A DNA stretch of 64,000 nt from NCBI RefSeq assembly GCF_004216755.1, contig NZ_SGWZ01000001.1, forward strand, positions 1,240,001 through 1,304,000, given 5' to 3'. A program made the translations under genes and the position numbers. The stretch comes from Kerstersia gyiorum (GTDB taxonomy: Bacteria > Pseudomonadota > Gammaproteobacteria > Burkholderiales > Burkholderiaceae_B). Shown piece after piece: positions 51,901 to 59,300 of the stretch (position 1 is the stretch's first letter; each line of letters opens with the position of its first letter). The notes under the pieces are model-generated. The model was not told the DNA's origin and made no database searches. It saw only the letters and a list, made by a program, of their open reading frames with translations.

Positions 51901-52586
51901 ACCCGGCGCGCACCTTCACGGCGGAAGGTACGGTAGGCATCGGCGGGGTCTATATGTGCATTTATGGCATGGATTCTCCTGGCGGGTATCAGCTGGTGGG
52001 GCGCACGGTACCGATCTGGAACAAATTCCTGAAGAACCCGGTATTTCATGCTGGCGAGCCGTGGCTGTTGCGTTTCTTCGATCAGGTGCGTTTCTACCCG
52101 GTGGAAGAGGCCGAGCTGAATCGTTTCCGGGAGGATTTCCGTGAAGGCCGGGCGATGGTGCGGATTGAAGAGGAAATCTTCGACTATGCCGAGTACCGTC
52201 GCTTCCTGGAGGACAGCCAGGAAGATATCGCCGCCTTCCAGGCGCATCAGGCCAAAGCCTTCCGCAATGAAGTGGCCCTGTGGCAGGAAGAGGACATCGC
52301 CGCGATCGAGCCGCCAGCGGCGGAAACTGCAGAAATCGTACTGGAAGAAGGACAAGTGCTGGTCGAAGCCGATTTGTCCGGCAACATCTGGAAAATCCAG
52401 GTGGAAGCGGGTCAGATCGTGCAGGCCGGTGACACGCTGGTCATCGTGGAGGCCATGAAGATGGAGATCCATGTGGCAGCGCCCGTCGCTGGCGTGGTCG
52501 ATGAGATTTTCTGCCAGTCAGGCAGGCCAGTGGACAGCGGCGACGCATTGCTGGTGCTGTCGGAACGGCTGGTGGCGGAGAGGTGA
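48951..52586 (+). CDS. uca: Urea carboxylase (biotin-dependent)
   Basis: Large enzyme of 1211 aa that carboxylates urea to allophanate with ATP and bicarbonate. The start at 48951 (MFTKVLIANRGEIAVRAIRT) has GGGGGAG upstream; the same frame stays open to 48270 through atzF but that part is not real. Domains in order: biotin carboxylase about 1-450 (KTTAGGGGIGLTRC, EVNTRLQVEHPVTE); carboxyltransferase of KipA/KipI type about 460-1060 (GPMDDFAFRIANRLVG, TRDGPSLGGFVCPVT); biotinyl domain at the end with Lys1170 in VEAMKMEIHV. Some homologues prefer guanidine. The adjacent urea importer and absence of guanidine hydrolase or riboswitch favour urea. Confidence 0.93.
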   Translation: MFTKVLIANRGEIAVRAIRTLKKLGVLSVAIYSDADRNAAHVQLADEAIALGGDKPAESYLDIAKVLEACRRTGAQAVFPGYGFLSESTEFSGLCEAAGIVFIGPTAQQIEAFGLKHRARELAAAAGVPMTPGTGLLQSLEEAVQAAERIGYPVMLKTTAGGGGIGLTRCNDAEDLARAYESVQRLGETFFRDGGVFLERFVDNARHVEVQIFGDGLGQVAALGERDCSVQRRNQKVIEETPAPNLPAATREALLKAATLLGESVQYRSAGTVEFVYDSARDEFYFLEVNTRLQVEHPVTEAVTGLDLVECMLRVAAGDALDWEALRWVPQGAAIEVRLYAEDPQKNFLPSPGTITDVAFPQDVRVDGWVETGTEVASFYDPMLAKIIVHGKDRGAALARMQQALAQTRLHGIASNLDYLRQIIASEVFQAGRATTQFLGSFDFRPHVIEVLEAGTATSVQDWPGREGYWDIGVPPSGPMDDFAFRIANRLVGNADEAAGLECTLNGPVLRFHCDGVVALTGANTPATLDGDACPMWHAFEVKAGQVLRLGKVLSGCRTYVAVRNGLDVPLYLGSRSTFALGQFGGHAGRVLRSGDMLAVSQPELPACSTPAPVALPQRLEAQLVPVYRSHWDIGVLYGPHGAPDFLKPEALDMFFGTDWQVHYNSNRLGIRLVGPKPVWARSDGGEAGLHPSNVHDCEYALGSINFSGDTPIILTRDGPSLGGFVCPVTIARAELWKVGQVKPGDTIRFHPLSYEQSVTLLLRQEEAVATLRAPQEGIASLPVRQAAALASTIVACVPAQGHQPLITYRQAGDSYLLLEYGENELHISSRLRIHLLMQYLKVQPIDGVRELSPGVRSLQVRYDGLVIAQGELVRRLLAIEALLPDVNTVKVPTRVVYLPVAWEDSATLGAVERYRETVKAKAPWLPNNVDFIQRINGLKEREDVRRIFFDTSYLVMGLGDVYLGAPCAVPLDPRHRLLTSKYNPARTFTAEGTVGIGGVYMCIYGMDSPGGYQLVGRTVPIWNKFLKNPVFHAGEPWLLRFFDQVRFYPVEEAELNRFREDFREGRAMVRIEEEIFDYAEYRRFLEDSQEDIAAFQAHQAKAFRNEVALWQEEDIAAIEPPAAETAEIVLEEGQVLVEADLSGNIWKIQVEAGQIVQAGDTLVIVEAMKMEIHVAAPVAGVVDEIFCQSGRPVDSGDALLVLSERLVAER

Positions 52587-52590
52587 GCAG

Positions 52591-53352
52591 ATGGCGGCGT
52601 CACAGGGGCTGCGCTTGCAGCTGAAAATGCACCAGGACGCCTCGTTGGCGCCCAGTCTGGCCGAACAGGTGTACGAGCATGTGAAAGCCGGACTGTTCGA
52701 TCTGGCGCTGCTGCCTGGTGATCACTTCACCGAATCCGATGTGGTCAGCGCGCTTGGGGTGAGCCGCACGCCTGTGCGGCAGGCCTTGCAACAACTGGCC
52801 CGGGAAGGCTTCGTGCGTGTCAGCCAGCGCCATGGCTGGCAGGTGTGCCCGTTCGACTTCGATCGTTTCGAACAGCTCTACGATGTGCGCATCATTCTGG
52901 AACTGGCAGCGGTGGAACGTCTGTGCCAGCAGCCGGGCCTGCGCGTCAACAGTATGCTGCAGGAACTCGACAGTCTCTGGAATGTGACGCCGGAGCAGCG
53001 TTTACCGGCCTGCCGTGAGGTTGCCTTGCTGGACGAGGAGTTCCATTGCATGCTGGTGGTAGCGACAGGCAACAAGGAGCTGGCGGCCATGCATCGGGAT
53101 GTGACCGAGAAGATCAGCATCGTGCGCCGTCTGGACTTCACCAAGCAGAACCGGGTGGCGGCGACCTATGCCGAGCATGCTGCAATTTTGCAGGCCATAC
53201 TAGAGCGACGGGGGGACGCGGCCAAGTGCTTGTTGTGCACGCATATCGAAGCCAGCAAGGCGGAAGTTCGGAAGATTACTATCCATCACCTGCAATCGGC
53301 GCGCAAGATCGGTCTTGGCCAATTGGCCTGGAGCCGTCGGCTAACGGAGTAG
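52591..53352 (+). CDS. GntR family regulator (FadR/FCD subgroup)
   Basis: Regulator of 253 aa. Winged HTH at about 25-85 (LALLPGDHFTESDVVSALGV, then SRTPVRQALQQLAREGFVRV), then an all-helical FCD effector domain (LYDVRIILELAAVERL, LDEEFHCMLVVATGNKE, EHAAILQAILERRGD, CTHIEASK) with metal-ligand His residues. GGAGAGG precedes the ATG at 52591, 4 bp after urea carboxylase. As the last gene of the operon it probably senses a pathway compound and tunes it. Confidence 0.9.
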   Translation: MAASQGLRLQLKMHQDASLAPSLAEQVYEHVKAGLFDLALLPGDHFTESDVVSALGVSRTPVRQALQQLAREGFVRVSQRHGWQVCPFDFDRFEQLYDVRIILELAAVERLCQQPGLRVNSMLQELDSLWNVTPEQRLPACREVALLDEEFHCMLVVATGNKELAAMHRDVTEKISIVRRLDFTKQNRVAATYAEHAAILQAILERRGDAAKCLLCTHIEASKAEVRKITIHHLQSARKIGLGQLAWSRRLTE

Positions 53353-53491
53353 CCTGGTGCCTGCCTGGCGGCCAGCGTATTGTCGGTGCCTTGCCCTGGC
53401 TTTTTGCCGTTTTTCTCAGACGCCGGCATGAATGCCGTTCTCTTTTCATCTGGGAACCATCTCCATCCCGGACATTGCCTTGATCGCCCCG

Positions 53492-53520
53492 GTGTTCCTC
53501 GCGTATGCGGGGATGAATAT
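53492..53520. repeat. Single type I-E CRISPR-repeat-like sequence
   Basis: This 29-nt stretch begins GTGTTCC and contains GCGTATGCGGGGATGAA, matching the common type I-E repeat pattern in length, sequence and stem (CCTCGC with GCGGGG, one T-G pair). The last three bases (TAT) differ from the usual CCG. No second copy lies 61 nt away on either side, and no cas genes are in the window. Confidence 0.4.
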
Positions 53521-53604
53521 GCTGGGATGAATCGACGACTCTCTGTCGTCGGTGACGGAGGCTTGCGTCAGCAGGGGGCAGCTAAAACCGTCGTGCTTAT
53601 CTGC

Positions 53605-53668
53605 GCCGTGTTTATTCCGCGCCGTGTTTATTCCGTGCCGTTTTTATTCCGTGCCGTTTTTATTCCGG
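53605..53668. repeat. Four tandem copies of a 16-bp unit
   Basis: Units at 53605-53620, 53621-53636, 53637-53652 and 53653-53668 follow GCCGTGTTTATTCCGC with 1-2 changes each (GTG becoming TTT, last base C/T/T/G). They lie 23 bp before the tRNA-fMet terminator. A minisatellite-like array whose copy number may vary between strains. Confidence 0.85.
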
Positions 53669-53690
53669 TTAACCGTTTTTGAAAATAAAA

Positions 53691-53718
53691 ATGCCCTGAT
53701 GCGTAAGCATCAGGGCAT
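53691..53718 (-). terminator. Intrinsic terminator of tRNA-fMet
   Basis: A perfect 12-bp stem (53691-53702 with 53707-53718) with a GTAA loop. On the minus strand it is followed by TTTTATTTTC, starting 10 bp after the tRNA. Confidence 0.92.
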
Positions 53719-53727
53719 TTCTGTATT

Positions 53728-53804
<77 letters not shown>

Positions 53805-53816
53805 TCTGAAGAATTA

Positions 53817-53846
53817 AATATAACCTATTTTTTTCGATGTGCGCAA
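53817..53846 (-). promoter_or_regulatory. Candidate promoter of tRNA-fMet
   Basis: On the minus strand TTGCGC (53846-53841), 18 bp, TATATT (53822-53817), 12 bp before the tRNA, within an AT-rich stretch. Confidence 0.4.
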
Positions 53847-53913
53847 GTCTTTTCTGTGTTTTTTTCTATAAAAGACGGATTTTTGTTCTTCGCGACAGAA
53901 TTTCGCCGGAATT

Positions 53914-53932
53914 TTGCTCACTTAGTGAGCAA
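53914..53932. repeat. Perfect 19-bp palindrome
   Basis: TTGCTCACT-T-AGTGAGCAA, with outer GGAAT/ATTCC arms that also pair if two T bases bulge. No T tract follows. It may be an operator acting on the receptor operon that starts 205 bp downstream. Confidence 0.55.
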
Positions 53933-54043
53933 TTCCAAGGGGACGGGGCCACTTGGGTTGACGGCTTTCGTCCATCCAGGGCTTGTGCCCTGGGGGCCAG
54001 GCTCTGCGATCTGGCATCTTTTGACGTCACGCTGCCATATGTT

Positions 54044-54090
54044 TTGATATATCATTTCAATTTATTTGATTTGATATATCATTCCAATTT
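54044..54090. promoter_or_regulatory. Twin direct repeats with TGATATATCA cores
   Basis: Two 20-bp copies (54044-54063 and 54071-54090, 19 of 20 identical, 27 bp apart) each contain the perfect palindrome TGATATATCA. They lie 48-94 bp before the TonB receptor start, where an operator is expected. They are unlike the Fur box used elsewhere in this window; a Zur-like or other metal repressor site is possible. Confidence 0.6.
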
Positions 54091-54137
54091 TTGCGGGCCG
54101 CTATCCGGGCGGCCTGAGCATGCCTGACGGGGTTTTC

Positions 54138-56219
54138 ATGTTTTGCCGCAATTTCCTGCCCGATCCGCTGCCAGAGGGCAGCGAACGATTCCTGGCGCAT
54201 GCCAGTGTGACAGGCGGAGGCGGCGAGAGCCGCACAGGGCTGGGTGGTTGGGGAGCACCTGTCTGGCGCATGTTGCCCCTGGCGGCCGTGCTGTCCTTAT
54301 TGTGCGCCCAGGCGCATGCGCAGGCAGTGCCGCTACGGCCTGCTGCCGCGCCGCAGGTGGCGGCCTTGCAGCCGGTGGTTGTGACGGCTACTGCCGGGGA
54401 GCGCAATCTGGCCGATGTGCCAGCCAGCGTTAGCGTCGTGCAGGGCGCGGCACTGCGCGAGCGGCCGGTGCTGGATCTGGCCGATGCCCTGCGCGGCACG
54501 GAAGGTATCAATATCCAGAGCGCGGGGCTGGGGAGGCGGGCAATTTCCATCCGTGGCATGGATGCCGCACATACCTTGTTCCTGGTGGATGGCAAGCGTA
54601 TCAGCGCTTCGTCTTCCGGGATTTCCCATTCGGATTACGAGCTGGGCTGGGTGCCGACCGAGGCGATTGAACGGGTGGAGGTGGTGCGCGGCCCCTTATC
54701 GTCGCTGTATGGATCGGAAGCCTTGGGCGGCGTGGTGAATGTCATCACCCGGACCGCGACCGATGAATGGCAGGGTTCCCTGTCATCCTATTACGTGAAG
54801 CCTGCCCACGACACGGGCGGCGCCCAGTTCAAGACAGGCCTGTATGCGGGCGGCCCGCTGGTAAAGGATGTGCTGGGCCTGAGTGTCTGGGGGGAGTACC
54901 TGCGCCGCAATGCGCTGGAGGATGGCAGCAATCCCGGTTTGAGCCTGTTGGACAGGAATGTCGCACGCAGTGGCAACGCAGCCTTGAGCTGGACGCCGGA
55001 CGGGCGGCAACGTATTGACGTCACGGCTGGTGCGGGCAATGAGGAGCGCGACGGCGTGCGTGGCACGACGGCAGCCAGTTATGAATCCGACGATACCGTG
55101 CGGCGGCGGCACTATTCTGCGGCGTACCGCGGCGATTGGAGCTGGGGCAGCAGCGACGTCAAACTTTATCGCTCCACCCTGTACCGGGAAAACTGGCGCA
55201 GCGACGGCGGCACGGCAACCGGCCCCAACCGGTTTGTCGATACCGTGGCCGACGCCAGCCTCAAACTGGTCCCCTGGGCTGGGCATACCCTGACCCTGGG
55301 TGGCACGGCGCGTCGCGAGAAACTCGAGGACCCGACCGTCAATCGTGCGGGTCGTCTTTCCATGCAGCACTACGCTGCATTGCTGCAGGATGAGTGGCGC
55401 TTGAATCGGCAATGGGAACTGGTGCTGGGCGGGCGCCTGGATTGGCACGAGGAGTTCGGCCGTGAGGCCAGCCCGCGTGCGTACGTGCTGTACCACTTCA
55501 ATGACGCGCTGACATTCAAGGGGGGGATCGGCAAAGGCTTCAAGGCACCGACGCTCAAGCAGCTTTCGCCCGAATATGAGTCGCGCGCAGCCATGGGTGG
55601 GCGCGGCATCATTCGTGGCAATCCGGACTTGCAGCCGGAAACGGCGGTGTCCTTCGAGGCCGGACTGGACTATGACGGCGGCGGCTGGAATGCCAATGCC
55701 ATGGTATTCCAGAACGATGTCAAAAAACTGATCGAAACCCAGCGTGCCGCCAGTTGCGATATCAAGGGGCTGACCTGCCTGTACTACCAGAATGTCGCCA
55801 AGGCGCGTATCCGCGGCCTGGAACTGGGGGGAGGCGTGGACCTGCCGTGGCAAATGCGCCTGGATGCCAACTACATGTGGCTGGACCCGAAGAACCGGGA
55901 AACTGGCGAGACCCTGGCAGACCGGCCAAGGCACAGCGGTGGCGCGACGCTGGCCTGGTCGCCGCTGCCGGCCTGGACTGCGCGGTTGCGCGCGGAAATC
56001 GTTGGACGACAGTACAACTCGGGCAGCACGCCACGCACCGAACGTCCGGGCTATGCCTTGTTGTCGCTGTACGCAGATTACGCCATCAACCGTTATCTCA
56101 CCTTGCAGGCGGGTGTGGAAAACCTGGGTGACCGCAGGCTGGCCGCCGAAGATGCGACGAGCTATTCCCTGGCTGATGAGGGGCGGCGCTACTACCTGGG
56201 CATGAATGCGAGGTTCTGA
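54138..56219 (+). CDS. TonB-dependent receptor of the CobN/ExbB-type operon
   Basis: Outer-membrane receptor of 693 aa from the ATG at 54138 (GGGG five bases upstream); ATGs at 54120 and 54270 are possible. The signal helix WRMLPLAAVLSLLCAQAHAQ comes after an unusually long polar start. TonB box LQPVVVTATAG, plug RPVLDLADALRGTEGINIQS and VEVVRGPLSSLYGSEALGG are of the CirA/BtuB/HmuR type. The barrel ends in Phe. It has no STN domain, so it is not a partner for surface signalling. It starts a four-gene operon with a CobN-like protein. Confidence 0.88.
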   Translation: MFCRNFLPDPLPEGSERFLAHASVTGGGGESRTGLGGWGAPVWRMLPLAAVLSLLCAQAHAQAVPLRPAAAPQVAALQPVVVTATAGERNLADVPASVSVVQGAALRERPVLDLADALRGTEGINIQSAGLGRRAISIRGMDAAHTLFLVDGKRISASSSGISHSDYELGWVPTEAIERVEVVRGPLSSLYGSEALGGVVNVITRTATDEWQGSLSSYYVKPAHDTGGAQFKTGLYAGGPLVKDVLGLSVWGEYLRRNALEDGSNPGLSLLDRNVARSGNAALSWTPDGRQRIDVTAGAGNEERDGVRGTTAASYESDDTVRRRHYSAAYRGDWSWGSSDVKLYRSTLYRENWRSDGGTATGPNRFVDTVADASLKLVPWAGHTLTLGGTARREKLEDPTVNRAGRLSMQHYAALLQDEWRLNRQWELVLGGRLDWHEEFGREASPRAYVLYHFNDALTFKGGIGKGFKAPTLKQLSPEYESRAAMGGRGIIRGNPDLQPETAVSFEAGLDYDGGGWNANAMVFQNDVKKLIETQRAASCDIKGLTCLYYQNVAKARIRGLELGGGVDLPWQMRLDANYMWLDPKNRETGETLADRPRHSGGATLAWSPLPAWTARLRAEIVGRQYNSGSTPRTERPGYALLSLYADYAINRYLTLQAGVENLGDRRLAAEDATSYSLADEGRRYYLGMNARF

Positions 56220-56388
56220 ACGCATGCCTGCCTGGACGAAATACATTGGGAGCCGGATGGGGCGTGGCTCAGGATGTCACGCCGGTTGCGGAATCAGCCA
56301 TGGAATCGGACGTGAAAGTGGGCTTGAAAGACGGCCCGACATAGGGTTTGAAAGCGGGCTTGAAATTGCTTGTTTTTGCGCGGGCCGC

Positions 56389-59300
56389 ATGAGAAATGGT
56401 CTGGATGCTTGGCTCCTGGCGTTGCTGTGTTTGTTGGCAGTCAGCCTGGGCGGCCTGGCCGGACAGGCCCGGGCCAGCCAGCCGGGGGCCGGCCACGAAG
56501 TTGTTCAAGGCGGTGTGATTGGGCATGGCATGCCGCAACCGGCGGCAGGGGATGGCGCAGAGGCCGCAGCAGCTCGCCCCATGGTGCGCGTATTCAGCAA
56601 CAGCTTTGTGCCCAACGGCAAGTTCGAACGCATGCTTCCTCTGGCGGCAGCGGCCGGCGTCCAGCTGGAACATGTCAATGTTGAGTACGCCACAGGGACT
56701 GCCGCCAACTGGCTGGCGAATGCCGATCTGGTGGTGCTGGATGTCCCCAGGCCGGCAGACCGTGCGCAAGTGGAGGCCTCGCTGGGCGAGGCCTTGCATA
56801 CGCCGGGACGGCGCTGGCTGGCCGTAGGGGGCGGGGCGCCGGGGCAGAGTGGTCTGGATGCGGGCGCGGCGCGGCGCCTGGCGGCCTATTATGCCGCGGG
56901 CGGCGCTGCCAATTTTGAGCATTTCTTCGGCTATGTCAGGGCAGCCTTGGCGGGCGGTGATACCAGTGCTTTCCCTGCTGCGCAGGCACCGGCAGGCACC
57001 GGGTTTTATCATCCTGCGGCCCCCGGGGTATTTTCGACGCTGGAGGCGTATCTGGCCTGGGGCAAGGCCCGCTGGCAACCGGGCAGCGGCGTGGTGGCTT
57101 TCCTGACGCATGCCGGCGCGCTGGGCGATCTGCAGACCGATGCGCTGGATGTGCTGGCCAGCAAAACCGAAGCTGCCGGCATGGTGCCCGTCATATTCTG
57201 GTTTGATGCCGAGCACGAAACCTTGCCGGAGGTACTGGGGCAGGGGCGAGTGGATGCGCTGGTGAATCTGGGGCATTTGCAGGATGGCAAGGCGCGCAGC
57301 GCAGATTTCCGGGCGCTGGATATTCCCGTCTTGCAGACCACCACTTTTCGCCAGGAACCTGGCGAGGCCGACTGGGCGCACGCTGCCAGTGGCATGCCGC
57401 CGCGCACGCTGGCGATTTTCCTGGCGGGCCCGGAAGGTTGGGGCATGATGGACCCCATTGTTTTGCGGGCCTCGGTACAGGGGGAGCAGCGTTTGCTGCC
57501 AGAACAGGCTGATGCCCTGATCGGCAAACTGCAGGGCCTGGTGGCGCTGCGGCAGTTGCCGGCAGCCGGCAAGAAGCTGGCTTTGCTGTTCTGGAACTAT
57601 CCCCAAGGCGAGAAAAACCTCGCAGCGTCGCACCTGAACCTGCCGCGCAGCGTGGTGGCGCTGGCGCGCGGCCTGAATGCAGCGGGATATCAGGTGACAG
57701 TACCGGGTGAAACCGAGCTGATCGAGCAGGCGCAGCAGATGCTGGGCGCCCTGTACCGCCAGGTACCGCTGGAAACCTTGCTGCAGCAAGGCCTGGCAGA
57801 CAGCTATCCGGTACATGCCTACCGGCAATGGTTGCGCCGTCTGCCAACTGCGCAGCGTCAGGCGCTGCTGCATTGGGGCGATCCTGGCAAGCATTGGTCC
57901 GTGCGCATGGTGGCGGGCGAACCGGCATTCATTATCCCGCGCCTGCAGCTGGGCAATCTCACGGTCATGCCGCAGATGCCGCGCGCGGCGGAAATGGGCC
58001 AGCATTATCATGATACGGCCAGTGCGCCGGACCATCTCTATCTGGCCGCCTATCTGTATCTGCGCGAGCGGCTGGGCGTGCACGCCATCATCCACATGGG
58101 AACGCATGGCACGCAGGAATGGCTGCCCGGCAAGGACAGGGGGCTGGCAGCGACGGACTTCCCTTTTCTGGCGGTGGGTGACGTGCCGGTGTTTTATCCC
58201 TATTTGCAGGATAACGTCGGCGAAGCCATGCAGGCCCGGCGCAGAGGCCGCGCCGTCATCATCAGTCACCAGACGCCACCGTTCGCCCCCGCCGGTTTGT
58301 ACGACACCCTGTCGGACCTGCACCAGCTGATCCACGAATACCAGCAGCTCGATGAAGGGGCTGCGCAGGCGGTGGCCCGCGACAAAGTGCTGGCCGCTGC
58401 CGAGGCCAACCACATGGTGGCAGACCTGGGCTGGGATGAAAACCGGGCGCGGTTGCATTTCGAGGATTTTGTGCAGGAACTGCATGATCACCTGCACGAG
58501 CTGGCACGCGCGGCCATGCCGCTGGGCCTGCATACGTTCGGCGAGCCGGCCGAGCCGGAGCATCGCCTGATGACCGTGATGCAGCAATTGGGTGAGCCCT
58601 TCTATCGTGCGCTGGGCCTACAGGATGACGAATGGCTGGCGCAAGGGCATGTTCCAGGTGTTGCTGCTGCCGTCGGCGCTGCGGCAAACGGGCAGCAAAG
58701 CCGGCAGGATGATGCGCTGACAGGAGAACTACCGCAGCAGGCAGTCGCCGCATCGGTGGCGACCGGGATGGATACCTTGCAGCAGTCGCTGCCCTACCGT
58801 TTTCTGCAAACCCATTTGCGTGCGCCGGTGCAGGATGACGGGCCGGCAGCGGCGCCCGGTCTGGAACCCGCATTGCAGGAACAGGTGACGCGTGCGCGCC
58901 AGCTGGACCGGGCACTGGAAGATACGCAGGAAATCGAAGCCCTGCTGGCCGGACTGGCAGGCCGCTTCGTGCTGCCGGGCGCAGGCGGAGACCCGCTGCG
59001 CAATCCGGATATCGCCAGCGGCCGCAATCTCTATGCCTTCGAGGCGGACCGCATTCCCAGCCCGGCGGCGTTCGAAGCAGGCGGCGCCGCCTATGCGCAG
59101 CTGCTGCAGGCTTATGCAGCCAGCCATGAGGGTGCCGTACCGGGCAAGCTGGCATTCAGCCTGTGGTCCTCGGAAGCCATTCGCCACCTGGGAGTCACGG
59201 AGGCCCAGGTGCTGCATGCGCTGGGTTTGCGGCCGGTCTGGGGGCGCGGTGGCCGGGTGGAAGCCCTGGAAATCATTCCAGCCAGTGAACTGGGCCGGCC

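Noticed and set aside
53405..53600. A full CRISPR array around 53492
   Set aside because: No second repeat at a 60-62 nt spacing on either side and no cas genes; only a single repeat-like unit is reported.
56269..58587. Minus-strand open frame of 772 aa opposite the CobN-like gene
   Set aside because: Arg/Gln/His-rich antisense frame without domains.
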